From NCBI GenBank assembly GCA_020850755.1, contig JADZEB010000043.1, forward strand, positions 1-36,525: 36,525 nt of DNA, given 5' to 3'. Positions 1 to 8,041 of this stretch are shown in pieces. Each line of letters begins with the position of its first letter. The first letter of the stretch is position 1. The position numbers and the translations under genes were made by a program. The DNA comes from Alphaproteobacteria bacterium. GTDB taxonomy: Bacteria; Pseudomonadota; Alphaproteobacteria; Acetobacterales; Acetobacteraceae. The notes beneath the pieces are model-generated. The model was not told the DNA's origin. It saw nothing but the letters and a program-made list of their open reading frames with translations, and made no database searches.

Positions 1-531
<531 letters not shown>

Positions 532-564
532 GCCCGCGGGGCTGAGCCGACCGCCGGCCGCGCC

Positions 565-593
565 TGCGCTTCCGCAATATTCCCTCATATGAT
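565..593 (+). promoter_or_regulatory. Possible serA promoter
   Basis: A good -10 hexamer TATGAT (588-593) stands about 48 bases before the serA start in the serC-serA gap. The hexamer 17 bases upstream (TGCGCT, 565-570) is a poor -35, so this is a weak prediction. It would allow serA to be transcribed separately from serC. Confidence 0.35.
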
Positions 594-641
594 CGCGTGC
601 GGGCAGGGTTCCGCGCGCGCCCGGACACGGACAGGAAAGCC

Positions 642-2228
642 ATGCCCAAGGTTCTGATCGCGGACAAGCTCTCGCCCCGGGCGGTGGAGATCTTCAAGGC
701 CCGCGGCATCGCCGCCGACGTCAAGACCGGCCTTTCCCAGGCCGAGCTGCGCGAGATCATGCCCGGCTATGACGGGCTTGCCGTGCGTTCGGCGACAAGG
801 GTCACGGCCGAGCTTCTCGCCGCCGCGCCACACCTCAAGGTGATCGGGCGCGCCGGTGCCGGCGTCGATACCATCGACGTCAAGGCCGCCACCGCGCGCG
901 GCGTGGTGGTGATGAACACGCCCTATGGCAACAGCGTCACCACCGCCGAGCACGCGATCGCCATGATGTTCGCGCTCGCCCGCCAGATCCCCGATGCCGA
1001 CGCCTCCACCCGCGCCGGCAAGTGGGAGAAGAACCGCTTCATGGGCGTGGAGCTGTTCAACAAGACGCTCGGCGTGGTCGGTTGCGGCAATATCGGCTCG
1101 ATCGTGGCCGACCGCGCGCGCGGGTTGAAGATGCGCGTCATCGCCTACGACCCCTATCTGTCCGAGAAGCGCGCGACAGAACTGGGCGTCGAGAAGGTCG
1201 AGCTGGACGATATCATCGCGCGCGCCGACTTCATCACGCTGCACACGCCGATGACGGACGCGACCCGCAACCTGATCGACGCCAAGGCGATCGCGCGCAT
1301 GAAGAAGGGCGTGCGCATCATCAACTGCGCGCGCGGCGGGCTGGTGAACGAGGCCGACCTGCTGGCCGCGCTGCAATCGGGCCATGTCGCCGGCGCCGCG
1401 CTCGACGTGTTCGAGGTCGAGCCCGCGACCGACAATCCGCTGTTCGGCGCGCCCAACGTGGTGTGCACGCCGCATCTCGGCGCCGCCACCACCGAGGCGC
1501 AGGAGAATGTCGCCCTGCAGATCGCCGAACAGATGAGCGATTTCCTGCTCACCGGCGCCGTCTCCTTCGCCGTCAACATGCCCTCGCTATCGGCCGAGGA
1601 TGCGGCGCGCCTGCGCCCCTACATGGCGCTCGCACAGTCGCTCGGCGCCTTCGCCGGCCAGCTCACCCAGAAGAACCCGGCCGAGATCAAGGCCATCCGC
1701 ATCGAGTATGAGGGCCATGCCGGCACGCTGAACGTGAAGCCGCTCACTGCCGCCGTGCTCACCGGCTTCCTCACGCCGGTGCTGGGCGATGTCAACATGG
1801 TCAACGCCCCGGTCAAGGCGCGCGAGCGCAACATGGGCGTCTCCGAGATCGCGCACGACACCAGCGGGGACTACCAGACCCTGATCCGCCTGACCATCGA
1901 GACCGACCGCTACACCCGCAGTGTGGCTGGCACTCTGGTTGCCGGCAATCGCCCGCGCATCGTGCAGATCAAGGGCATCCCGATCGAGGCGGATTTCGGC
2001 CGCCACATCCTCTATGTCACCAACAAGGACAAGCCGGGCTTCATCGGCCGCATCGGCACCCTGCTGGCCGAGGCGGGGGTGAACATCGCCACCTTCCAGC
2101 TCGGCCGGGCCGAGCCCGGCGGCGATGCCATCTGCCTGATCGAGACCGACCAGGCGATCCCGGCCGAGCTTCTGGCGCGCATCCGCGCCATCCCGCAGGT
2201 GGTGCACGCCGACCCGCTGAGCTTCTGA
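642..2228 (+). CDS. serA: D-3-phosphoglycerate dehydrogenase (long form with ACT domain)
   Basis: Oxidises 3-phosphoglycerate to 3-phosphohydroxypyruvate with NAD, the committed step of serine synthesis. The ATG at 642 is chosen because it follows acaggaaag (631-639) and opens directly into the conserved MPKVLIADKLSP; an upstream GTG at 597 adds only a low-complexity tail. The 528 residues fit the long form. The substrate loop RSATRVT and GRAGAGVDTID lie near 49-79 and the Rossmann motif GVVGCGNIG at 144-152. Catalytic residues are Arg231 in NCARGG, Glu260 and His278 in CTPHLG. An intervening allosteric substrate-binding domain follows, and a C-terminal ACT domain starts near residue 455 (HILYVTNKDKPGFIGRIGTL). 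ACT domains in this family usually bind serine for feedback inhibition, although long forms vary in sensitivity. It sits between serC and hisZ-purA, an arrangement common in alphaproteobacteria. Confidence 0.97.
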   Translation: MPKVLIADKLSPRAVEIFKARGIAADVKTGLSQAELREIMPGYDGLAVRSATRVTAELLAAAPHLKVIGRAGAGVDTIDVKAATARGVVVMNTPYGNSVTTAEHAIAMMFALARQIPDADASTRAGKWEKNRFMGVELFNKTLGVVGCGNIGSIVADRARGLKMRVIAYDPYLSEKRATELGVEKVELDDIIARADFITLHTPMTDATRNLIDAKAIARMKKGVRIINCARGGLVNEADLLAALQSGHVAGAALDVFEVEPATDNPLFGAPNVVCTPHLGAATTEAQENVALQIAEQMSDFLLTGAVSFAVNMPSLSAEDAARLRPYMALAQSLGAFAGQLTQKNPAEIKAIRIEYEGHAGTLNVKPLTAAVLTGFLTPVLGDVNMVNAPVKARERNMGVSEIAHDTSGDYQTLIRLTIETDRYTRSVAGTLVAGNRPRIVQIKGIPIEADFGRHILYVTNKDKPGFIGRIGTLLAEAGVNIATFQLGRAEPGGDAICLIETDQAIPAELLARIRAIPQVVHADPLSF

Positions 2229-2271
2229 CCGCGCCGCGCATCCGCCGCGGGGGCGGGGCGCCTCTGCCTGT

Positions 2272-2299
2272 TTGCGCGCGCTGCCGGGGATGCTAGGAA
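2272..2299 (+). promoter_or_regulatory. Possible hisZ-purA promoter
   Basis: In the 156-base gap after serA, TTGCGC (2272-2277) and TAGGAA (2294-2299) are separated by 16 bases. The -10 is imperfect, so this is a tentative promoter that would give a leader of about 80 bases before hisZ. Confidence 0.3.
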
Positions 2300-2384
2300 G
2301 GGGCGGATAGTGCGCCGCCCGTGGGCCACGGCCTGCGGGCGTTCGCGCGCGCGAGATCGAGAGCAGCGAAAGACCCGTCCCGGC

Positions 2385-3536
2385 ATGACCGAGCCGCCCA
2401 ACCGCGCCCTGCTGCCCGCAGGCCTCCGCGACCTCCTGCCGCCCGAGGCCGAGGCCGAGGCGCTGGCGGTCGAGCGGCTGATGGCCGCCTTCGCCGCGCA
2501 TGGCTATGAACGCGTCAAGCCGCCCCTGCTCGAATTCGAGGAGGGGCTCCTGTCGGGCTCGGGCGCGGCCACGGCGCAGCAGACCTTCCGGCTGATGGAT
2601 CCGGTGAGCCAGCGCATGATGGGCCTGCGCGCCGACATGACGCCGCAGGTGGCGCGCATCGCCGCCACCCGCTTGGGCGCCGCGCCGCGGCCCTTGCGGC
2701 TATGCTATGCGGGGCAGGTGCTGCGCGTGCGCGGCACGCAGCTCGAACCCGAGCGGCAGTTCGCCCAGGCCGGTATCGAGCTGCTCGGCACCGATGCGCC
2801 CGCCGCCGATGCCGAGGTGATCCTGATCGCCGCCGCCGCGCTGGGCGCGCTCGGGCTGCGGGCGCTGAGCGTCGATCTGACGCTGCCGCGCCTTTCCGGC
2901 CTGCTCTTGTCCGCCTGGGGCGCGCCCGTGGCCGAGCATGCGTCCTTGCGCGCGGCACTCGACCGCAAGGACGCCGCCGCCGTGGCCGCGCGCGCCGGCG
3001 CTGCCGCCGCGCCCCTGCTGGCGCTGCTCGACGCGGCCGGGCCGGTCGATCGCGCGCTTGCCGCGCTCGCCGCCGCGCCCCTGCCGCCCGAGGCGCGCGC
3101 GCTCGCCGCCCGGCTGGCCGAGACGGTGGCCGCGATCCGCGCCGCCGCGCCCGCGATCAAGCTCACGGCCGACCCGCTGGAGTTCCGCGGCTTCGAATAC
3201 CATCGCGGCCTGGCCTTCACCCTGTTCACCACCGCGAGCCGCGAGGAGCTGGGCCGCGGCGGCACCTACCTGTCCGAGGGCGAGGCGGGCGAGGCCGGCA
3301 CCGGCCTGACGCTCTATCCCGACGTGGTGCTGCGTGCCCTGCCGCCGGCCGCACCGCCGCGCCGTCTGTTCGTGCCGCTGGGCACGCCGGCGGCGCAGGT
3401 GGCGGCGGCGCGCAGCGAAGGCTGGCGGACCATCGCCGGCCTGGCCGCGACCGACGAGGCAGGGGCGCGCGCCGAGGCGAGGCGGCTCGGCTGCGGCGCG
3501 GTCTTGCGCGCGGGCCGCATCGAGACGCTCGACTAG
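2385..3536 (+). CDS. hisZ: ATP phosphoribosyltransferase regulatory subunit
   Basis: HisZ is a catalytically dead relative of histidyl-tRNA synthetase. It pairs with the short form of HisG to make the first enzyme of histidine synthesis and to give it histidine feedback. The 383-residue product shows the class II synthetase fold: YERVKPPLLEFEEGLLSG, then a motif-2-like segment with RLMDPVSQRMMGLRADMTPQ, and LCYAGQVLRVRGTQLEPERQ. It lacks the C-terminal anticodon-binding domain of true HisS, consistent with HisZ. The start at 2385 (MTEPPNRALLPAGLRDLLPP) is where family similarity begins; the open frame extends upstream to 2310 but has no conserved content. A short-form hisG should exist elsewhere in the genome. 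purA follows after 60 bases, a frequent pairing in alphaproteobacteria. The middle of the protein (about residues 175-260) is very alanine-rich. Confidence 0.93.
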   Translation: MTEPPNRALLPAGLRDLLPPEAEAEALAVERLMAAFAAHGYERVKPPLLEFEEGLLSGSGAATAQQTFRLMDPVSQRMMGLRADMTPQVARIAATRLGAAPRPLRLCYAGQVLRVRGTQLEPERQFAQAGIELLGTDAPAADAEVILIAAAALGALGLRALSVDLTLPRLSGLLLSAWGAPVAEHASLRAALDRKDAAAVAARAGAAAAPLLALLDAAGPVDRALAALAAAPLPPEARALAARLAETVAAIRAAAPAIKLTADPLEFRGFEYHRGLAFTLFTTASREELGRGGTYLSEGEAGEAGTGLTLYPDVVLRALPPAAPPRRLFVPLGTPAAQVAAARSEGWRTIAGLAATDEAGARAEARRLGCGAVLRAGRIETLD

Positions 3537-3596
3537 GATCATCCAGGCCGGGGCGGCAGCAGCCACGCCCGGCGCCATGCAGCGAAGGAACGGCCG

Positions 3597-4886
3597 ATGG
3601 CCAATGTTGCCGTGATCGGTGCCCAGTGGGGCGATGAGGGCAAGGGCAAGGTGGTGGACTGGCTTGCCAGCCGCGCCGACATGGTGGTGCGCTTCCAGGG
3701 CGGCCACAATGCCGGCCATACGCTGGTGGTCGGCGATCGCACCTTCAAGCTCTCGCTCCTGCCGGCGGGCGTGGTGCGCGGCACGCTGTCGATCATCGGC
3801 AATGGCGTGGTGATCGACCCCTGGGCGCTGCTCAAGGAGATCGGCATCGTGGGCGAGCAGGGCGTGAAAATCACGCCCGATGTGCTGCGCATCGCCGAGA
3901 ACGCGGCGCTGATCCTGCCCGTGCACCAGCGCGTCGATCGTGCCCGCGAGGAGGCGCGCGGGGCGCGCAAGATCGGCACCACCGGGCGCGGCATCGGCCC
4001 CGCCTACGAGGACAAGGTGGCGCGCCGCGCCATCCGCGTCTGCGACCTTGCCCACCCGGAGGTGCTGGACGCGAAGCTCGACGAGCTGCTGCTGCACCAC
4101 AATGCGCTGTTGCGCGGCCTCGGCGCCGAGCCCTTCGCCAAGGCCGAGATCCTTGACCCGCTGCTGGAGGTGGCGCCGCGCATCCTGCCCTTCGCCGAGG
4201 CGGTGTGGGAGCGGCTCGATGCGGCGCGGCGCGGCGGCAAGCGCATCCTGTTCGAGGGCGCGCAGGGCATCATGCTCGATGTCGATCACGGCACCTATCC
4301 CTTCGTCACCTCCTCCAACTGCGTCGCGGGCATGGCGGCGGTGGGCAGCGGCGTGGGCCCCTCAGCGGTGGGCACGGTGCTCGGCATCTGCAAGGCCTAC
4401 ACGACGCGCGTCGGCTCGGGCCCGTTCCCGACCGAGCTCACGGATGCGATCGGCGAGCGCATCGGCGATCGCGGGCGCGAGTTCGGCACCGTCACCGGGC
4501 GGCGGCGCCGCTGCGGCTGGTTCGACGCGGTGATGGTGCGCCAGGCGATCAAGGTGGGCGGCATCACCGGCATCGCGCTGACCAAGCTCGACGTGCTCGA
4601 CGGGCTGGCCGAGCTGCGCGTCTGCACCGGCTACATGCTCGATGGGCAGGAGCTGCACCGCCTGCCGGCCAGCCCCTCGTTGCAGGCGCGCGTGAGCCCG
4701 ATCTACGAGACCATGCCGGGCTGGAGCGAGACCACATCGGGTGCGCGCACATGGGCGGCGCTGCCGGCGGCGGCGATCAAGTATGTCCGGCGCATCGAGG
4801 AGCTGATCGAGTGCCCGGTGACGCTGCTCTCCACCAGCCCGGAGCGCGACGACACCATCATGGTGCGTGATCCCTTCGCCGACTGA
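3597..4886 (+). CDS. purA: Adenylosuccinate synthetase
   Basis: Joins IMP and aspartate using GTP to make adenylosuccinate, the first step from IMP to AMP. The 429 residues match the family length. Signature motifs are all present: [17 protein letters not shown] at the N-terminus with the catalytic Asp, GGHNAGHT with the catalytic His, [67 protein letters not shown] and [13 protein letters not shown], and the guanine-binding C-terminal region [10 protein letters not shown]. The ATG at 3597 has a good ribosome site (gaagga, 3585-3590). It lies just after hisZ and 30 bases before an acetyltransferase gene, probably in one transcript. Confidence 0.98.
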   Translation: MANVAVIGAQWGDEGKGKVVDWLASRADMVVRFQGGHNAGHTLVVGDRTFKLSLLPAGVVRGTLSIIGNGVVIDPWALLKEIGIVGEQGVKITPDVLRIAENAALILPVHQRVDRAREEARGARKIGTTGRGIGPAYEDKVARRAIRVCDLAHPEVLDAKLDELLLHHNALLRGLGAEPFAKAEILDPLLEVAPRILPFAEAVWERLDAARRGGKRILFEGAQGIMLDVDHGTYPFVTSSNCVAGMAAVGSGVGPSAVGTVLGICKAYTTRVGSGPFPTELTDAIGERIGDRGREFGTVTGRRRRCGWFDAVMVRQAIKVGGITGIALTKLDVLDGLAELRVCTGYMLDGQELHRLPASPSLQARVSPIYETMPGWSETTSGARTWAALPAAAIKYVRRIEELIECPVTLLSTSPERDDTIMVRDPFAD

Positions 4887-4916
4887 GCAGGCGCAGGGAA
4901 AGGAGGGCGCGCGCCG

Positions 4917-5387
4917 ATGGCCGAGGCGGCGGAGGCGCTGGTCATCCGCACCGCGCGGGCAGCGGACCTGCCGGCGGTGGTGGCGATGCTGGCCGACGAT
5001 CCGCTCGGCGCCGGGCGCGAGCGCCATGCCGACCCGCTGCCCGAGCCATACCTTGCCGCCTTCGCCGCGATCGAGGCGCAAGCCGGCAACGCCGTGCTGG
5101 TGGCCGAGCGCGCCGGGGTTGTCGTGGGCTGCCTGCAACTCATCTTCATCCCGCACCTGACCCGGCTCGGCATGATGCGCGCGCAGATCGAGGGCGTGCG
5201 CGTGGCGCGCGCGGCGCGCGGGCAGGGCATCGGCGAGGCGCTGCTCGCCGAGGCGGTCACGCGGGCGCGGGCCGCTGGATGCGGCCTTGTGCAACTCACC
5301 ACTGATGCCACGCGCCCCGAGGCGCAGCGGTTCTACCAGAGGTTGGGTTTCGTTGCCTCGCACATCGGTATGAAGCTGCCCTTATAG
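4917..5387 (+). CDS. GNAT family N-acetyltransferase
   Basis: A 156-residue protein of the GCN5-related acetyltransferase fold, which moves an acetyl group from acetyl-CoA to an amine. Visible elements are the N-terminal IRTARAADLPAVVAMLADDP, the central strand AGVVVGCLQLIF, the acetyl-CoA pyrophosphate loop RGQGIGEALLAEAV (the R/Q-x-x-G-x-G/A motif A) and the C-terminal FYQRLGFVASHIGMKLPL. The strong ribosome site aaaggaggg (4900-4908) fixes the start. It follows purA by 30 bases and is probably cotranscribed. The substrate cannot be told from sequence: such genes include aminoglycoside, protein N-terminal and small-amine acetyltransferases. Nothing around it points to one substrate. Confidence 0.9.
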   Translation: MAEAAEALVIRTARAADLPAVVAMLADDPLGAGRERHADPLPEPYLAAFAAIEAQAGNAVLVAERAGVVVGCLQLIFIPHLTRLGMMRAQIEGVRVARAARGQGIGEALLAEAVTRARAAGCGLVQLTTDATRPEAQRFYQRLGFVASHIGMKLPL

Positions 5388-5585
5388 CCTTGTATTCGCG
5401 GCGTAATCCGCGCCTCTCCCGGCCGCATCGCCGACCGGTTCCCCGCGCCTGGAACATCCCTTGCACAACCGCCATGCAGGAGCATTGCGGGCGGTTGGGA
5501 TTCGCATTCGGCATCTGGCGTCGGCACCGGCCAGAAAACATGGCGAAAGTCCCGGTTCCGGCCCGCAGGACGGGTGGAGAGTGCC

Positions 5586-5822
5586 ATGACGATCAGGACG
5601 ATCATTCTCGGTGTGCTGGCGGCCTCGGCGCTGGTGGCCGCACCGCTCGTGCCAGCATCGGCGCAGCAAGCGACGGCCGAGCGCCAGCGCGCGGCCCCGG
5701 CGCGGCCTGCCGAACGACTGGTGAGCACGACCTCGCTGCGCAGCGAGCTGCGCGCCGAACTGGCGCAGCGCCGCGCGCCGGCGGCCATGCCGGCCGCGCA
5801 GCCGGCAAGCGCCCGGCGCTAG
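5586..5822 (+). CDS. Small exported protein of unknown function
   Basis: A 78-residue product starting MTIRTIILGVLAASALVAAP, a clear signal peptide with likely cleavage after PASA (near residue 26, before QQ). The mature part is about 50 residues, rich in Ala, Arg, Gln and Pro, with a short amphipathic stretch STTSLRSELRAELAQRR. No family was recognised. The ATG at 5586 is preferred because the signal peptide begins there; a GTG four codons upstream is also possible. Its TAG stop shares the tetranucleotide ctag (5819-5822) with the stop of purK on the other strand, so the two genes overlap tail to tail by four bases. The 198-base gap before it carries no convincing promoter. Codon use is ordinary for the window, which favours a real gene. 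Confidence 0.6.
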   Translation: MTIRTIILGVLAASALVAAPLVPASAQQATAERQRAAPARPAERLVSTTSLRSELRAELAQRRAPAAMPAAQPASARR

Positions 5823-6976
5823 TCCCGGATCGCGGCTGGCGGTATCGCCGGCGCGAAGGCGGTTTCCGCTTCCTGCCCTTGCGGCAGCGCGCCGAGCGGG
5901 AAAAGCCGCGTCACATGGCCCATCTTGCGGCCGGGCCGGGCCTCGGCCTTGCCGTAGAGATGGGGGATCAGGCCCGGCTGCGCCACGATCGCGGGCCAGC
6001 GCAGCACGTCATCGCCGATCAGGTTCTTCATGATCGCGTCCGAGTGGCGCGCCGGATCGCCGAGCGGCAGGCCGGCCACCGCGCGGATATGCTGCTCGAA
6101 CTGGCTCACGGCGCAGGCATCGATCGTCCAGTGGCCGGAATTGTGCGGGCGTGGCGCGATCTCGTTGGCCAGCACCCGGCCGTCGCGGGTGACGAACATC
6201 TCCAGCGCCAGCAGGCCTTCCAGCCCGATCCCGGCCGCCACCTTGGAGGCCGCCGCCAGCGCCGCGGCCCGGGTTTCCGCCGCCACCGCCGCCGGGGCGA
6301 GGGTGAGGTCGAGGATGTGGTGGCGGTGGCGATTCTCGACCACGTCGAAGGCGGCAACAGCGCCATCGAGGCCGCGCGCGACCACCACCGAAACCTCGCA
6401 GGCGAAATCGACGAAGCCTTCCAGCACCAGCGGCCCGCCGGCATGCAGCCGCGCGATCGCGCCCGCGGCATCCTCGGGACTGCGGATCATCGCCTGGCCC
6501 TTGCCGTCATAGCCGAGCCGCGTGGTCTTCAGCACCGCAGGCGTGCCGATCGCGGCGATGGCGCGCGCGAGGCCCGCTTCGTCGCGCAGCTCGGCCCAGG
6601 GCGCGGTGGCGACCCCGATGCGGTTGAGGAACGCCTTCTCCAGCAGCCGGTCCTGGCTGATGCGCAAGACCTCGGGCGAGGGGCGCGTCGGCTTGCGCGC
6701 GGCCAAGAGCGCCAGGCTTTCGGCCGGGATGTTCTCGAACTCGAAGGTGACGACATCGACCGCATCGGCGAATCGGGCGAGCGCCTCCTGGTCCTCATAC
6801 GGCGCCACGGTCGCGGCGGCTGCGACCTGTGCGGCCGGGCTGTCCGCCTCGGGGGTGAGGATGTGGCAGCGATAGCCGAGCCGCGCCGCGGCCAGCGCCG
6901 ACATGCGGCCGAGCTGGCCGCCGCCGACGATGCCGATGGTGGCGCCGGGCGGAAGGGGGGCGGGGCGCATCGCCAA
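5819..6976 (-). CDS. purK: 5-(carboxyamino)imidazole ribonucleotide synthase
   Basis: ATP-grasp enzyme that carboxylates AIR with bicarbonate to N5-CAIR in purine synthesis. The 385 residues match the family. Visible motifs are the N-terminal IGIVGGGQLGRMSALAAARL, the segment VVTFEFENIPAESL, the ATP-binding KTTRLGYDGKGQ, EGFVDFACEVSVVVAR, and the metal/substrate site NEIAPRPHNSGHWTIDAC, with NLIGDD near the C-terminus. It starts five bases after the purE stop, so purE and purK form an operon and their products act in sequence. The gene runs tail to tail into the small exported protein gene. Confidence 0.96.
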   Translation of the reverse strand: MAMRPAPLPPGATIGIVGGGQLGRMSALAAARLGYRCHILTPEADSPAAQVAAAATVAPYEDQEALARFADAVDVVTFEFENIPAESLALLAARKPTRPSPEVLRISQDRLLEKAFLNRIGVATAPWAELRDEAGLARAIAAIGTPAVLKTTRLGYDGKGQAMIRSPEDAAGAIARLHAGGPLVLEGFVDFACEVSVVVARGLDGAVAAFDVVENRHRHHILDLTLAPAAVAAETRAAALAAASKVAAGIGLEGLLALEMFVTRDGRVLANEIAPRPHNSGHWTIDACAVSQFEQHIRAVAGLPLGDPARHSDAIMKNLIGDDVLRWPAIVAQPGLIPHLYGKAEARPGRKMGHVTRLFPLGALPQGQEAETAFAPAIPPAAIRD

Positions 6977-6981
6977 CGCTC

Positions 6982-7566
6982 TCAGCCCTCGTCCTTGGGC
7001 GTCTCGGGGATGGCCGCGGTCTGCGCGGCGCGGAAAGAAGCCAGCCGCCTGGCCAGCGCCGGGTCATCGAGGCTCAGGATCGCGGCGGCCAGGATGGCGG
7101 CGTTGATCGCACCCGCGCGCCCGATCGCCAGCGTGCCCACCGGAATCCCGGCCGGCATCTGCACGATCGAGAGGAGCGAATCCATGCCCTTCAGCGCGTG
7201 GCTTTCCACCGGCACGCCGAGCACCGGCAGGTCGGTGAAGGACGCGGTCATGCCCGGCAGGTGCGCCGCCCCGCCGGCGCCGGCGATGATCACGCCGATC
7301 CCGCGCCCGCGCGCGGCGCGCGCATAGGCTGCCATGCGGTCGGGCGTGCGGTGGGCCGAGATGATGCGTGCCTCAAACGGCACGCCGAGTTTCTCCAGCG
7401 TCTCGGCGGCGTTCTTCATCGTCGCCCAGTCGGACTGGCTGCCCATGATCACGCCGACGCGCGGCGGGGCGCCCGACTTCGCGCCCGACTTCGCACCAGT
7501 CTTGGCGGCGGGCCTGGCCGCCGGGCGGCGCGGGCGGGCGGGCGAGGCGGAAGCGGATCGGGCCAT
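6982..7566 (-). CDS. purE: 5-(carboxyamino)imidazole ribonucleotide mutase
   Basis: Class I PurE, which moves the carboxyl group of N5-CAIR to the ring carbon to give CAIR. The core begins near residue 37 with [19 protein letters not shown] and continues with the active-site [24 protein letters not shown], and [20 protein letters not shown]. The 194 residues are longer than the usual 160-175 because of an N-terminal extension of about 35 residues rich in Ala, Pro, Arg and Lys with the repeat [12 protein letters not shown]. An internal start is possible but no methionine lies near the core, so the ATG at 7566 is kept. purK follows after five bases. No clear promoter was seen in the 109 bases upstream. 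Confidence 0.95.
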   Translation of the reverse strand: MARSASASPARPRRPAARPAAKTGAKSGAKSGAPPRVGVIMGSQSDWATMKNAAETLEKLGVPFEARIISAHRTPDRMAAYARAARGRGIGVIIAGAGGAAHLPGMTASFTDLPVLGVPVESHALKGMDSLLSIVQMPAGIPVGTLAIGRAGAINAAILAAAILSLDDPALARRLASFRAAQTAAIPETPKDEG

Positions 7567-7675
7567 GGGCGGACGCCCTTCGGTTGCAGGTGGCGGCGGG
7601 CGCCCGAAGGCGCGGCGGCAGGGCCGGAGTAGCCGAAATCGGGGCGGGACGGGAAGGGGGGATCGCGCCGCCGGC

Positions 7676-7879
7676 TCAGGCGATGATGTCGGGCACCAGC
7701 TTGCGCTCGATCATCGCGATCTCGTCGCGCAGGCGAAGCTTGCGCTTCTTCAACCGCTGGAGGTGGAGCTGATCGACGATCGAGCCCCCGGTCTGCAGCC
7801 GCGCAATGACGGTATCGAGGTCGCGATGCTCCGATCGCAGATGCTGCAAGCGCTCGTAGAGTTCGTCGCGTTCGTCCAT
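7676..7879 (-). CDS. DUF465 (YdcH-like) coiled-coil protein
   Basis: A 67-residue protein of the DUF465/YdcH family, found throughout Proteobacteria and of unknown function. The whole chain is a predicted helical hairpin: [20 protein letters not shown], a turn at TGGSI, then [20 protein letters not shown]. The run [12 protein letters not shown] is the diagnostic C-terminal half. It stands between purE and the divergent phosphofructokinase gene, and a second, shorter member of the family lies on the other side of that gene at 9311-9490. A G-rich ribosome site (gggcaggg on the minus strand) precedes the ATG. Confidence 0.88.
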   Translation of the reverse strand: MDERDELYERLQHLRSEHRDLDTVIARLQTGGSIVDQLHLQRLKKRKLRLRDEIAMIERKLVPDIIA

Positions 7880-7908
7880 CGCCCTGCCCGACCCCGGATC
7901 GTCGGGCG

Positions 7909-7917
7909 ATCATAGCA
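7909..7917 (-). promoter_or_regulatory. Extended -10 element for the DUF465 gene
   Basis: On the minus strand TGCTATGAT is an extended -10 (TGn plus TATGAT), about 30 bases before the DUF465 start. There is no good -35, as is usual for extended -10 promoters. It would give a leader of about 20-25 bases. Confidence 0.4.
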
Positions 7918-7965
7918 GAGGCGCCGCGGGCTCGATACGCCTTGCCCGGCGCGAAGCCGAGCGGC

Positions 7966-8003
7966 CAGGATGCGCGGTCAGGATGCGCGGCCAGGATGCG
8001 CGG
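7966..8003. repeat. Three 13-base direct repeats upstream of the phosphofructokinase gene
   Basis: The unit caggatgcgcgg plus one base (t or c) occurs at 7966, 7979 and 7992, exactly in phase at 13 bases, and the copies are otherwise identical. They lie in the 162-base divergent gap between the DUF465 gene and pfkA, 38 bases before the pfkA start. They could be a short tandem duplication or regulator sites; no partner is visible. Confidence 0.75.
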
Positions 8004-8041
8004 CAGGGGCGCAGGGCGACGCGACACGGAGGAGCAGGCAC

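Noticed and set aside
597-641. Upstream GTG start for serA adding 15 residues
   Set aside because: The added residues are Arg-rich and not conserved, while the ATG at 642 has a good ribosome site and begins the family-conserved sequence.
5451-5480. EcfG-type general stress promoter upstream of the small exported protein
   Set aside because: ggaac at 5451-5455 matches the -35, but no CGTT-type -10 occurs 16-17 bases downstream.
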